Assembly: GCF_003047265.1 (NCBI RefSeq)
Contig: NZ_PZYY01000001.1
Coordinates: 620,001 to 684,000, forward strand
Source of the DNA: Nocardioides terrigena
GTDB lineage: Bacteria; Actinomycetota; Actinomycetes; Propionibacteriales; Nocardioidaceae
DNA: 64,000 nt
Direction: 5' to 3'
Notes under the pieces: model-generated
What the model was told of the DNA's origin: nothing
Database searches by the model: none
What the model saw: the letters and a program-made list of their open reading frames with translations, nothing else
In this document: positions 1 to 8,692 of the stretch, in pieces
Layout of the letters: each line of letters opens with the position of its first letter
Numbering within the stretch: the first letter of the stretch is position 1
Position numbers and translations under genes: made by a program

Positions 1-1
1 C

Positions 2-1048
2 TTCGACGAGCAGGACGCGCAGCGCTCGGCGACCTTCGAGGGCGACGAGGCCGAGCCGTGGCTGCAGTACATCGACGGCGAGATGAGCGACACCTCGGAG
101 TTCAAGTCCGACGGTGCCAAGAAGGTCTGCTTCGCCAACGCGTCGGTCAGCAACCCGTGGCGCCAGACCGGCTTCATCACCATGACCCAGCAGCTCGAGG
201 CGCTGCAGGACAAGGGTGTCATCTCCGACATGGAGGTCCGTGACGCCCAGGACGACGACAACACCCAGCTCGCCGACATCGACTACTTCATCTCCGAGGG
301 CAACTGTGACGCCTTCATCATCTCGCCCAACTCCACGGCGGCGATGACGCCGGGCGTCGAGCGGGCCTGCGAGACCGGCAAGCCGGTCGTCGTCTTCGAC
401 CGTGGCGTCGAGACCGACTGCGCCACCTCGTTCATCCACCCGATCGGTGGCTACGCGTGGGGCATCGACACCGCCGAGTTCCTCTCCGACAACCTCGAGG
501 AGGGCGACAAGGTCGTCGCGCTGCGCATCCTGCCCGGCGTCGACGTGCTCGAGACCCGCTGGGCCGCCGCCGAGAAGATCTTCGAGGAGAACGGCATCGA
601 GGCCGAGGACTTCTTCACCGGCGCCGACCCGACCGAGATCAAGAAGATCATCACCGACGCGCTCAACCAGGGCGAGGTCGCCGGTGTGTGGATGGACGCC
701 GGTGACGGTGCCGTCGCGGCCATCGAGGCGTTCGAGGACGCCGGCGTCGACTACCCCGTCATGACGGGTGAGGACGAGATGAGCTTCCTGCGCAAGTGGG
801 AGGACACCGGCCTGAACGGCCTGGCGCCCGTCTACTCCAACTTCCAGTGGCGCACCCCGCTCCTGGCGCTGGAGAAGATCTTCGCCGGCGAGGAGGTCCC
901 GAAGGAGTGGGTCCTGCCGCAGACGCCGATCACCGAGGACGAGCGTGCCGAGTACCTCGAGGCCAACGACGGCATGCCCGACGGTCACTACGCCAAGTTC
1001 GGTGGCGAGGACCTCCCCGGCTTCCCCGAGGCCTGGCAGGACCGCTGA
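2..1048 (+). CDS. Sugar ABC transporter substrate-binding protein (5' end missing)
   Basis: The reading frame is already open at the window edge, so the signal peptide and start lie upstream; 348 residues are visible. The protein looks like a periplasmic-binding-protein type I domain of the ribose/inositol/xylose class: it has a conserved block with VFDRG, an SPNS loop and a C-terminal GLAPVYSNFQWRTPLLALEK region. It should capture a sugar or polyol outside the membrane and pass it to permease and ATPase subunits, presumably encoded upstream. The genes that follow are sugar isomerases and a dehydrogenase, so uptake and catabolism are probably coupled. A strong hairpin follows the stop. The substrate cannot be told from sequence. 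Confidence 0.85.
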   Translation, partial: FDEQDAQRSATFEGDEAEPWLQYIDGEMSDTSEFKSDGAKKVCFANASVSNPWRQTGFITMTQQLEALQDKGVISDMEVRDAQDDDNTQLADIDYFISEGNCDAFIISPNSTAAMTPGVERACETGKPVVVFDRGVETDCATSFIHPIGGYAWGIDTAEFLSDNLEEGDKVVALRILPGVDVLETRWAAAEKIFEENGIEAEDFFTGADPTEIKKIITDALNQGEVAGVWMDAGDGAVAAIEAFEDAGVDYPVMTGEDEMSFLRKWEDTGLNGLAPVYSNFQWRTPLLALEKIFAGEEVPKEWVLPQTPITEDERAEYLEANDGMPDGHYAKFGGEDLPGFPEAWQDR

Positions 1049-1080
1049 CCCGGCCTGACCCGAGCTGATCCCATCTCCAT

Positions 1081-1120
1081 GGCCGGCCGGCCACGAACCC
1101 CACGTCGTGGCCGGCCGGCC
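1081..1120 (+). terminator. Strong GC hairpin after the binding-protein gene
   Basis: A perfect 16-bp inverted repeat (1081-1096 with 1105-1120) encloses an 8-nt loop, 33 bases after the stop codon. No U-tract follows. It could act as a partial terminator or as an mRNA 3' stabiliser, giving more binding protein than downstream enzymes. Confidence 0.6.
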
Positions 1121-1172
1121 CCACCACACCGGCAGTGCACCGCACTGCACCCTCACCAGGGAGGACGTCTCC

Positions 1173-2051
1173 GTGCGCCCCATCGGCATCAACACATGGG
1201 TCTGGGCATCGCCCCTGACCGATGCCACCCTCGACCCCGTGCTCGACCACGTCGCCGACCTCGGCTTCGACGCCGTCGAGCTGCCCCTGGAGAGCGTGGG
1301 GGACCTCTCCATCGACGTCCTCGGCGCCGCCCTCGCACGCACCGGCCTCGCGCCGTACGTCGTGGGGGCGATGGCCCCTGGCCGCGACCTCGTGGCCACC
1401 GATGAGACCACCGTCGCGGCCACCCAGGACTACCTCCGGGCCTGCATCGACCTCGCCGCCGGCATCGGCGCGCCGGCGGTCTGCGGCCCCTTCTACGCCA
1501 GCACCGGCCGCGTCTGGCGGCTGGGCGCCGAGGAGCGAGAGCAGGCGTACGCCGAGTGGCGCGCCGGTCTCGCCCCGGTCGTCGACCACGCCGGCGAGCG
1601 GGGCGTGGTGATCGGGATCGAGCCGCTCAACCGCTACGAGACGTCGCTGGTCAACACGGTCGACCAGGCCCTCACCGGCCTCGACGGACTCCTCGGGCCG
1701 GCCCTCGGGCTGGCCCTGGACAGCTACCACCTCAACATCGAGGAGCGCTCCAGCGCCGACGCGATCCGCGCGGCCGGCGAGCACCTCGCGCACGTCCAGG
1801 TCTGCGGCAGCGACCGCGGCGCCCCGGGCGGCGACCAGACCGACTGGCCGGCGCTGGTGAAGGCGCTGGACGACGTGGGCTACGCCGGCCCGCTCAACAT
1901 CGAGAGCTTCACCGCCGACAACGCCTCGATCGCGACCGCCGCGTCGATCTGGCGTCCGCTGGCCGCCACGCAGGACGACCTGGCCCGCGACGGGCTCGCG
2001 TTCCTCCGGGGACTCCTCGCGTCGGCCGCCCACGATGGGGGAGCCCCGTGA
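1173..2051 (+). CDS. Sugar phosphate isomerase/epimerase (TIM barrel)
   Basis: 292 residues of the AP-endonuclease-2-like/xylose isomerase-like TIM-barrel family, which isomerises or epimerises sugars or inositol derivatives with a divalent metal. Typical pieces are GIEPLNRYETSLVNT near the middle, LALDSYHLNIEE, and a C-terminal GPLNIESFT glutamate. I chose GTG at 1173 rather than the upstream in-frame ATG at 1107 because AGGGAGGA (1158-1165) sits 7 nt before it and the ATG lies inside the hairpin. The stop overlaps the next start (GTGA), so translation is probably coupled. Exact substrate unknown; D-psicose/tagatose epimerase-like activity is one option. Confidence 0.8.
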   Translation: MRPIGINTWVWASPLTDATLDPVLDHVADLGFDAVELPLESVGDLSIDVLGAALARTGLAPYVVGAMAPGRDLVATDETTVAATQDYLRACIDLAAGIGAPAVCGPFYASTGRVWRLGAEEREQAYAEWRAGLAPVVDHAGERGVVIGIEPLNRYETSLVNTVDQALTGLDGLLGPALGLALDSYHLNIEERSSADAIRAAGEHLAHVQVCGSDRGAPGGDQTDWPALVKALDDVGYAGPLNIESFTADNASIATAASIWRPLAATQDDLARDGLAFLRGLLASAAHDGGAP

Positions 2052-3259
2052 CCCGCACAGCGCACGACACGACCGTCGGGGTGGCCTGCGTCGGCTACTC
2101 CTTCATGGGCAAGGCCCACTCCAACGCGTGGCGCAACGTCGGAGCCTTCTACCCCGACGCTCCCCGTGCCGTGCAGCGCGTGCTCGTCGGGCGCGACCCG
2201 CGCCGGGTCGACGAGGCCGCGCAGCGCTACGGCTGGCAGGAGTCCGCCACCGACTGGCGGGCCGTGCTCGAGCGCGACGACATCCACGTCGTCGACATCT
2301 GCACCCCCGGCCACCTGCACGCGGAGATCGCCGAGGCGGCGCTGGCCGCCGGCAAGCACGTGCTCCTCGAGAAGCCGCTGGCCAACACGGTGGCCGAGTC
2401 CGAGGTGCTCGTCGCGGCCGCCGAGGCCGCCGCCGGGCACGGCGTGCTCTCGATGGTGGGCTTCAACTACCGCCGGGTGCCGGCGCTGGCCCTGGCCCGC
2501 GAGCTGATCGCCGCCGGCCGCCTCGGCGAGGTGCGCGAGGTGCGCGCGGCGTACCTCCAGGACTGGCTCGTCGACGCCGACGCCCCGATGGCCTGGCGCC
2601 TCCGCAAGGAGGAGGCCGGCTCCGGTGCCCTGGGCGACCTGGGCTCGCACGTCGTCGACCAGGTGCAGTTCCTGCTCGGCGACACCGTCTCGTGGGCGAG
2701 CGGGCACCTGCGCACCTTCGTCACGTCCCGGCCCGGCGAGTCCGGCCCCGAGGACGTCACCGTCGACGACGCGGCGTGGGCCACGCTCGGGATGTCGGGT
2801 GGCGCGGTGGCCAGCGTCGAGGTGAGCCGGATGGCGCACGGGCGCAAGAACGGTCTCGCACTCGAGGTCTACGGCTCGGAGGGATCCCTGCGCTTCGAGC
2901 TCGAGTCGCTCAACGAGCTGATCGTGGACACCGGCGTCGGGGGCACCCGCATCCTGGTGACCGAGTCCGACCACCCCTACGTCGGCGCGTGGTGGCCGCC
3001 GGGCCACGTGCTCGGCTGGGACCACACGTTCGTCAACCAGGCCGCCGACCTGCTCACCTGCATCGCCGAGGGGCGCGCGCCGTCGCCGTCGTTCGCGGAG
3101 GGCGCTCGCGTGCAGCGGGTGCTCGCGGCGATCGAGGGCAGTGCGGCACAGTCGGGGACCTGCGTCGACGTCGTGCCGGCCGCCGATGCCGTGCCCCCCG
3201 TCGTACCCGTCCCGGTGCCCGCCGCGCCGCCGGCCGTCACCCTGGAGCAGCAGTCATGA
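2048..3259 (+). CDS. Gfo/Idh/MocA family oxidoreductase
   Basis: 403 residues. An N-terminal Rossmann fold starts with GVACVGYSFMGKAHSNAW (about residues 11-28). The family's EKP motif is at about 108-110, and the conserved GDLGSHVVDQ histidine region at about 195-205. Such enzymes oxidise or reduce sugars, inositols or sugar acids with NAD(P). The GTG start overlaps the previous stop by four bases, and its own stop overlaps the next start (ATGA), placing it in the middle of a tightly coupled catabolic operon. The last ~30 residues are Pro/Val/Ala-rich and probably disordered. Substrate not identifiable. Confidence 0.85.
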   Translation: MTRTAHDTTVGVACVGYSFMGKAHSNAWRNVGAFYPDAPRAVQRVLVGRDPRRVDEAAQRYGWQESATDWRAVLERDDIHVVDICTPGHLHAEIAEAALAAGKHVLLEKPLANTVAESEVLVAAAEAAAGHGVLSMVGFNYRRVPALALARELIAAGRLGEVREVRAAYLQDWLVDADAPMAWRLRKEEAGSGALGDLGSHVVDQVQFLLGDTVSWASGHLRTFVTSRPGESGPEDVTVDDAAWATLGMSGGAVASVEVSRMAHGRKNGLALEVYGSEGSLRFELESLNELIVDTGVGGTRILVTESDHPYVGAWWPPGHVLGWDHTFVNQAADLLTCIAEGRAPSPSFAEGARVQRVLAAIEGSAAQSGTCVDVVPAADAVPPVVPVPVPAAPPAVTLEQQS

Positions 3260-4254
3260 CCCGTCCCTACACCCTCTTCACCGGCCAGTGGGCCGACCTG
3301 ACGCTCGAGGAGGTCGCCGGGCTGGCGGCCGGCTGGGGCTACGACGGTCTCGAGATCGCCGTGTCCGGCGAGCACCTCGACGCGTGGCGATGGGACGACG
3401 AGGACTACGTCGCCGGCCGGCTCGAGATCCTCGAGCGGCACGGCCTCGGGTTGTGGGCCATCTCCAACCACCTCACCGGCCAGGCCGTCTGCGACGACCC
3501 GATCGACTTCCGCCACGAGGCGATCGTCGGGGCCCGCGTCTGGGGCGACGGCTCGCCCGAGGGCGTGCGCACCCGGGCGGCCGAGGAGATGCAGCACACC
3601 GCCCGGCTCGCGCAGAAGCTCGGCGTCAAGACGGTCGTGGGCTTCACCGGCTCCGCCGTCTGGCAGTACGTCGCGATGTTCCCGCCCGTGCCCGCCGCGC
3701 GGATCGAGGCCGGCTACCAGGACTTCGCGGACCGCTGGAACCCCATCCTCGACGTCTTCGACGAGTGCGGCGTGCGCTTCGCCCACGAGGTGCACCCGTC
3801 CGAGATCGCCTACGACTACTGGTCGACGGTGCGCACCCTCGAGGCGATCGGCCACCGTCCCGCGTTCGGGCTCAACTGGGACCCGAGCCACATGATGTGG
3901 CAGGACCTCGACCCGGTCGCCTTCATCACCGACTTCGCCGACCGGATCTACCACGTGGACTGCAAGGACACCCGGATGCGGCTCGGGGGCGGGCGCAACG
4001 GCGTGCTGTCCTCGCACCTGCCGTGGGGCGACCAGCACCGTGGGTGGGACTTCGTGTCCGCCGGTCGCGGGGACGTGCCGTGGGAGGACTGCTTCCGCGC
4101 GCTGCGGTCGATCGGCTACGACGGCCCGATCTCCGTGGAGTGGGAGGACGCCGGGATGGACCGGCTCCGCGGCGCCCCCGAGGCGCTGGAGTTCCTCCGG
4201 GGCTTCGACTTCGAGCCGCCCACCGCCTCGTTCGACGCGGCGTTCTCGCAGTAG
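3256..4254 (+). CDS. Sugar phosphate isomerase/epimerase (TIM barrel)
   Basis: 332 residues, a second xylose-isomerase-like TIM barrel but not close to the one at 1173. Likely metal ligands are visible in order: FAHEVHPSE (about 174-182), LNWDPSHMMWQ (about 206-216), YHVDCKDT (about 232-239) and ISVEWEDAG (about 293-301). ATG overlaps the preceding TGA. The order isomerase, dehydrogenase, isomerase behind a sugar-binding protein resembles inositol or rare-sugar catabolic operons. It is the last gene of the operon; the next gene is on the other strand. Confidence 0.82.
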   Translation: MTRPYTLFTGQWADLTLEEVAGLAAGWGYDGLEIAVSGEHLDAWRWDDEDYVAGRLEILERHGLGLWAISNHLTGQAVCDDPIDFRHEAIVGARVWGDGSPEGVRTRAAEEMQHTARLAQKLGVKTVVGFTGSAVWQYVAMFPPVPAARIEAGYQDFADRWNPILDVFDECGVRFAHEVHPSEIAYDYWSTVRTLEAIGHRPAFGLNWDPSHMMWQDLDPVAFITDFADRIYHVDCKDTRMRLGGGRNGVLSSHLPWGDQHRGWDFVSAGRGDVPWEDCFRALRSIGYDGPISVEWEDAGMDRLRGAPEALEFLRGFDFEPPTASFDAAFSQ

Positions 4255-4286
4255 GGCTGTCTTCCCGGCGCGCCGGGTCCTGGCTG

Positions 4287-4341
4287 CAACTGGCGGGCGC
4301 CGACAGGTCGACGACGGTCCGGGGTGTCGCACGCCGCCAGT
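4287..4341. repeat. Inverted repeat sharing the CAACTGGCGG / CCGCCAGT core
   Basis: In the convergent gap 4255-4411, CAACTGGCGG (4287-4296) faces GTCGCACGCCGCCAGT (4326-4341). These are the same two motifs that form the large array at 22190-22609, so this is a single copy of that family and may serve as a bidirectional terminator. Confidence 0.55.
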
Positions 4342-4411
4342 CACCGGGGGCGTCCTCGCCCGTACGCCGCGCCGGCGGGCGCCGACACCGGGTAGGGCGT
4401 CGTACGACGCG

Positions 4412-5500
4412 TCAGGGGGCGATCGTCAGGAACACGAAGGCCGCGAGCAGCACGAGGTGCACCCCGCCCTGCAGCGGCTTGGAGCGGCCCGGCAGCACCG
4501 TCAGGATGCTGACGATCACGGTCATGAAGAGCATCACGATCTGGACGCTGTCGAGACCGAGCGCCAGCGGCCCGTCGAGCCAGATCGAGGCGATCGCGAT
4601 GGCCGGGATGGTGAGGCCGATCGACGCCATCGCGGAGCCGAGCGCCAGGTTGAGGCTGACCTGCACCCGCTCGCGCGCAGCGGCCCGCACGGCGGCGATC
4701 GACTCGGGGGCCAGGACCAGCAGGGCGATCACCACGCCGACCACGGCGTTGGGGAAGCCGACGGCGTCGACCGCGTCCTCGATCGAGGGGGACTCCACCT
4801 TGGCCAGGCCCACCACGGAGACGAGGGACACGACCAGCAGGGCCAGGCTGGTGAGGGTCGTACGCCGGGTCGGCGGGTCGGCGTGACCGTCGCCGTCCTG
4901 GTCGAGCGTGGCGCCGTCACGACCGACCGGGAGGAAGAAGTCGCGGTACTCCCCGGTCTGCGTCACCACGAACATGCCGTAGAGCACCAGCGACGCGACG
5001 GCCACGAAGGCCAGCTGGGTGCCGGAGTACTCCGGGCCGCTCTCGGAGGTGGTGAAGGTCGGCAGCACCAGGCAGATCGTGGCCAGGATGATCACGGTGG
5101 TCAGCGCGGACGCGGTGCCCTCGGGGTTGAAGACGGCCATCCGGTGCCGGCGCGCACTCACCAGCAGCGACAGGCCCATGATCCCGTTGATGGTGATCAT
5201 CACCGCGGCGAAGACGGTGTCGCGCGCGAGCCCTGACGTGTCGCCCGTGCTCGTCACCATCAAGGTGACGATCAGCCCGACCTCGATGATCGTGACCGCC
5301 ACCGCGAGCAGCAGCGAGCCGAAGGGTTCGCCGACCTTGTGCGCCACCACCTCGGCGTGGTGGACGGCGCTGACCACGGCCCCCATGAGGAGGATGGCGA
5401 CCAGGACCAGGACGACCGGCCCGGGGTAGCGCCCCCAGGTCAGCACCAGCATCACCGCCGCCAGGATCGGGGTGTACGTGGTCCAGCTCGGCAGGCGCAT
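4412..5500 (-). CDS. chaA: Calcium/proton antiporter (ChaA/CaCA family)
   Basis: 362 residues, almost entirely membrane segments, with the two inverted alpha-repeats typical of cation/Ca2+ exchangers. The first carries GEPFGSLLLAVAVTIIEVGLI-type sequence with its key glutamate; the second carries LAPESIAAVRAA followed by NLALGSAMASIGLTIP. A soluble acidic loop separates the halves. It should extrude Ca2+ (possibly Na+ or K+) in exchange for protons at the plasma membrane. AGGGTGAG lies just before the ATG. It probably forms its own unit. Confidence 0.9.
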   Translation of the reverse strand: MRLPSWTTYTPILAAVMLVLTWGRYPGPVVLVLVAILLMGAVVSAVHHAEVVAHKVGEPFGSLLLAVAVTIIEVGLIVTLMVTSTGDTSGLARDTVFAAVMITINGIMGLSLLVSARRHRMAVFNPEGTASALTTVIILATICLVLPTFTTSESGPEYSGTQLAFVAVASLVLYGMFVVTQTGEYRDFFLPVGRDGATLDQDGDGHADPPTRRTTLTSLALLVVSLVSVVGLAKVESPSIEDAVDAVGFPNAVVGVVIALLVLAPESIAAVRAAARERVQVSLNLALGSAMASIGLTIPAIAIASIWLDGPLALGLDSVQIVMLFMTVIVSILTVLPGRSKPLQGGVHLVLLAAFVFLTIAP

Positions 5501-5524
5501 GCGCTCACCCTATTTGAGGGGCGG

Positions 5525-6553
5525 TCAGGTGCCGGGCGTGCTCAGCTTTTCGAGTCGCGCGGTGAGCAGGGGCACCCGGTGTGCGTTGCCGGTGAGGTCG
5601 ACGTACTGGCGCCCGAAGATCGCGAGCAGCGCGTCGTCGAGGCGTCGTACGGCGCCCGCTGGGTAGCGGTAGCCCATCCGTCGGATGATGGCGTCGGGGT
5701 CGACCGAGGTGAGCAGCGCGGCGAGCTCGTCGAGCGACGTGACCCCGAGCTCGAGGAGGAGTCCGGCGATCCAGCCGTAGTGGTCGGTGTGCGACCAGCC
5801 GGCGTCGGCGTACTGCGCGGCCAGGAAGGTCGCGAGCTCCTGCCCGCTGATCCGCGGGTCGCTCGGGTCCTCCTCGTGCGGCTGGTGCGGTGCGGCGGCC
5901 TGGAGCCGCTCGCGGATCGCGGAGAACTCCTGGTCCGCGAGCTCGAGCAGCCCGGCGGCGAGGGTGAAGCGACGGTCGAGGTCGAGGGCGTGCTCGGCCG
6001 GCACCGTGCCCTTGTAGCGGATGTCGTGCTCGAACTCCGCCCACGCGTGCTGCAGGACCGTGCGGACCTGGATGCTGGCGCGGTGTCCGGCGAGGTCGTC
6101 GTACGACGCGGGGGCGGGGGCGTCCGGCGTCACGAGCAGGTGCCGGCTGGCGTAGCCGAAGCGGCCCTCGCGCGCGGTCTCCAGGCCGAGGTCGCGGTCG
6201 TCGAGCATGCTGAGCTCGTCATCGAGCAGTCCGGCGACCGCGGCCACGTCGGCGTGGACGTAGGTGATGACGCGGACGCCGACCTGGTCGGTGATCTGGC
6301 GCAGCGGGTCGGGGTAGAGCAGCCGGCCCTCGACGGTGCGCGCGGCCTTGGCGGCGAAGGAGGCGACGCTCTTGGTGCGGCCGTCGACGCTCAGGTAGTT
6401 GATCCCCGCGTCGTCGAGCAGGGTCCGGGTCAGCTCCACGAAGCGCGCGGTGATGGGCACCAGGCCGGGCTGCAGGGCGGCATACTCCCGCACCGCCTCG
6501 CGGACCGGCTGGTCGTCGAGCGGCTGGGCGGTCTGGTCTTCGGGCGGGGCCAC
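5525..6553 (-). CDS. Small alarmone synthetase (RelA/SpoT synthetase domain)
   Basis: 342 residues. The ppGpp synthetase domain covers about residues 35-185: GRTKSVASF near 58-66, DQVGVRVITY near 89-98, the FGYASRHLL stretch near 132-140, and IQVRTVLQHAWAEFEHDIRYKG near 161-182. No HD hydrolase, TGS or ACT domain is present, so it should only make (p)ppGpp from GTP/GDP and ATP. A second part of about 160 residues has no domain I recognise. I start at GTG 6553 because the upstream extension of the frame is Gly/Arg-rich shadow sequence. Confidence 0.85.
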   Translation of the reverse strand: MAPPEDQTAQPLDDQPVREAVREYAALQPGLVPITARFVELTRTLLDDAGINYLSVDGRTKSVASFAAKAARTVEGRLLYPDPLRQITDQVGVRVITYVHADVAAVAGLLDDELSMLDDRDLGLETAREGRFGYASRHLLVTPDAPAPASYDDLAGHRASIQVRTVLQHAWAEFEHDIRYKGTVPAEHALDLDRRFTLAAGLLELADQEFSAIRERLQAAAPHQPHEEDPSDPRISGQELATFLAAQYADAGWSHTDHYGWIAGLLLELGVTSLDELAALLTSVDPDAIIRRMGYRYPAGAVRRLDDALLAIFGRQYVDLTGNAHRVPLLTARLEKLSTPGT

Positions 6554-6624
6554 GCGCCCAGCCTGCCCTGTCCCGCCCGGGCGTGCACGCGCGACCCACA
6601 GGGCGGTCCTCGCCGGGCCGGTGG

Positions 6625-6726
6625 TCGTCCACAGGACGACGCGGGCGTGCCGCCCTCCACAGCCGTACGCCGCCGGGCCGGCGTTGTCGGTGGTCCTCGC
6701 GAGCGTCTGGGGCGTGACCTTCCACA
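6625..6726 (+). promoter_or_regulatory. Cluster of DnaA-box-like TCCACA motifs
   Basis: In the divergent gap 6554-6801, three same-strand motifs match or nearly match the actinobacterial DnaA box (TTGTCCACA and variants): TCGTCCACA (6625-6633), CCCTCCACA (6653-6661) and CCTTCCACA (6718-6726). A weaker CCCACAGGG is at 6595. They could regulate the flanking genes or titrate DnaA, or be chance. Confidence 0.3.
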
Positions 6727-6801
6727 GATGCCGATCTCCGCGATTGGGCCACCGGGGCGCCGGGGCACGCTGCCCTCGACCACCCACCCCGAGGAGTCCC
6801 C

Positions 6802-7299
6802 ATGGCTGACCACCCCCGCGATCTCTCCAGTGACCACCCCAGCGACCAGACCGGCGATCTCCGCGCAGGCCACCCCACGGCGCCCCGCCGCGAGCGGCTG
6901 GTCGTGGCGCCGGCCCTGCCACCGGACGACGTGGTGTTCCTCGCGGGCTTCGGCCGGCACCCGGTGCACGACCACCGTGGCCGGGCGCGGGCGATGCCCC
7001 GGCGGATGGCGCGGATCTGGCCCGGGCAGCCCGTGGGGCCCTGTCCCTGGGTCCCGTGCGCAGAGGGGTGCTGCCTCCACCTGGCCGGGAGGACCGGCGT
7101 CGCCGCGGCGGGGGCGTGGCTGCGGTTCCTGCTCGCGGAGTTCCTCGACGCGACCCACGAGCTGTCCGGCACCGTCGAGGTGCCCGGACCGGGGCGCCGG
7201 CGGGCGGTGCTCATCGTCGACCGTGCCGACGTGTTCGAGGGCGAGCTGGACGACCCCGGCGGTGGTGGACGCCACGACCAGGAGCCGTGGTCGGGATGA
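6802..7299 (+). CDS. Conserved hypothetical protein with PCPWVPCAEGCCLH motif
   Basis: 165 residues. The first ~45 are polar and low in complexity. The core includes a cysteine cluster, PCPWVPCAEGCCLHLAGR (about residues 74-91), then an amphipathic helix (WLRFLLAEFLD) and a short beta-rich tail. I recall this cysteine-rich pattern from uncharacterised actinobacterial proteins. Metal binding is plausible but not shown. It is transcribed away from the alarmone synthetase and converges with mug. Confidence 0.6.
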   Translation: MADHPRDLSSDHPSDQTGDLRAGHPTAPRRERLVVAPALPPDDVVFLAGFGRHPVHDHRGRARAMPRRMARIWPGQPVGPCPWVPCAEGCCLHLAGRTGVAAAGAWLRFLLAEFLDATHELSGTVEVPGPGRRRAVLIVDRADVFEGELDDPGGGGRHDQEPWSG

Positions 7300-7314
7300 G
7301 CAGCCCGCCCCGGA

Positions 7315-7884
7315 TCAGCCGAGCACCCCCGCGGCGCGCGCCGGCTCGGCGTACGCCTCGGCCAGCGTCGCCACGGTGTGGTGCGCGTTGAGGCCACTGG
7401 GGTTGGGCACCACCCACAGGCGTGCTCCCGCCAGGAGGTCGGGCTGCTCGCCGACCACGGCCCGTGGCAGCGCGAAGGCCTGCCGGTAGGCCGTGATCCC
7501 GGCGACGGCGACGACGCGGGGGTGCTGGGCCTCGACCAGCCCGGTGAGTGCCGTGGCCCCCTCGCGCAGCTCGTCGCGGGTGAGCTCGTCGGCGCGGGCG
7601 GTCGCACGGCGCACGAGGTTGGTGATGCCGATGCCCCGCGCCCGCAGGTAGTCCCGGTCCTCCTCGGTCATCCCGGCGGCGGGGTCGATGCGGCGATCGA
7701 TGACGCCCGCCTCGAGGAGCGCCGGGTAGAAGCGGTTGACCGGGTGCGCGAAGTGCGTGCTCGTCGCGGCCGTCCACAAGCCCGGGTTGATCCCCACGAA
7801 CAGCAGCCGGAGCCCGGGGCCGAGCAGGTCGGGCACCTCCGCGCCACGGAAGGACTCGAGCTCGGCGCGGCTGAAGCGGGGCAT
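7315..7884 (-). CDS. mug: G/U mismatch-specific DNA glycosylase (MUG)
   Basis: 189 residues, the normal length for MUG, a uracil-DNA-glycosylase-superfamily enzyme that removes U or T mispaired with G. Motif 1 is FVGINPGLW (about residues 29-37), where Asn replaces the catalytic Asp of other UDG families. The second motif is PNPSGLNAHHT (about 159-169), the helix-insertion loop. A TAGGCT -10-like hexamer (7891-7896, minus strand) ends 6 nt before the ATG, suggesting a leaderless mRNA. It acts in base-excision repair of deaminated cytosine. Confidence 0.92.
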   Translation of the reverse strand: MPRFSRAELESFRGAEVPDLLGPGLRLLFVGINPGLWTAATSTHFAHPVNRFYPALLEAGVIDRRIDPAAGMTEEDRDYLRARGIGITNLVRRATARADELTRDELREGATALTGLVEAQHPRVVAVAGITAYRQAFALPRAVVGEQPDLLAGARLWVVPNPSGLNAHHTVATLAEAYAEPARAAGVLG

Positions 7885-8020
7885 GGGACGAGCCTAGGGG
7901 CCGGCCGCGGGTCCGCTTCCGGTCGGAGGGGCCTCGGCCCGAGGGCGGGACGGGCTCCGGCGGAGGCGCGGGCGCGCTCGCGTGGGGAACGGCCGGGGCG
8001 TCGCTATCGTCCCAGTCACC

Positions 8021-8602
8021 ATGAGGCACATGACGCGCAGCGCACCGGTCCGGATCGTCCTGGCGGCCACCCTCGCCACCCTCACGCTCTCGGCCTGCGG
8101 CCAGTCCGACGGGGACGGGGCCGACAGTGCGACCGAGCCCACGTCCAGCGCCCCGACGAGCGAGGAGTCGATGCCCGAGCCCGGTGACTCCGCCAGCGCG
8201 ACCGGCGGTGAGGGAGCGACGTCGACCGGCGGCGGCGCCGTGCTCGTGGCCGGCGACACCGCCACCACGACGACGACGCGCATCATCAGCGTCTCCAACG
8301 CCGACGGCGAGGTCAGCGAGCGACCCGTGCCGCTGGAGGACCAGGCGGCACTGGATGACTTCGTCTCCGGCTTCGGCGCCGACCTCGGCCCCCAGGTGGA
8401 GGACGCCGTGCAGGAGACCGACGTGCCGCCGGGGCAGACCCTGATGGGCGCCGTGGTGGCCGTGGGCTGCGACAAGCCGACCGGCATCAGGCTCGTCCAG
8501 ACCTTCGACGGCTACGAGGTGACGGGCATCGTCCCCAAGTCGGGGGTGCAGTGCATCGTCGCGGTGACCTCGGTCGCGCTCTTCCTGGTCGAGACCCCCT
8601 GA
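8021..8602 (+). CDS. Hypothetical lipoprotein
   Basis: 193 residues. The N-terminus is a signal peptide ending in a lipobox (LTLSAC), followed by about 45 Ser/Thr/Glu/Gly-rich residues that would form a flexible tether. A compact C-terminal domain of about 110 residues has two cysteines (VGCDKP and VQCIV) that may pair. I start at ATG 8021, 10 nt after a TATCGT -10-like hexamer. It should be anchored on the outer face of the membrane. No family recognised. Confidence 0.65.
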   Translation: MRHMTRSAPVRIVLAATLATLTLSACGQSDGDGADSATEPTSSAPTSEESMPEPGDSASATGGEGATSTGGGAVLVAGDTATTTTTRIISVSNADGEVSERPVPLEDQAALDDFVSGFGADLGPQVEDAVQETDVPPGQTLMGAVVAVGCDKPTGIRLVQTFDGYEVTGIVPKSGVQCIVAVTSVALFLVETP

Positions 8603-8692
8603 CCCGACTCCTGCCGGCGCAGGACCCACGCCGACAGGATCAGCCGACCGTCACCGACGATCAGCCGGCCGTCGCGGTGGGCCGGCCGACGG

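Noticed and set aside
6595..6726. Replication origin
   Set aside because: Only three or four weak DnaA-like boxes, no AT-rich unwinding region and no dnaA, dnaN or gyr genes nearby.
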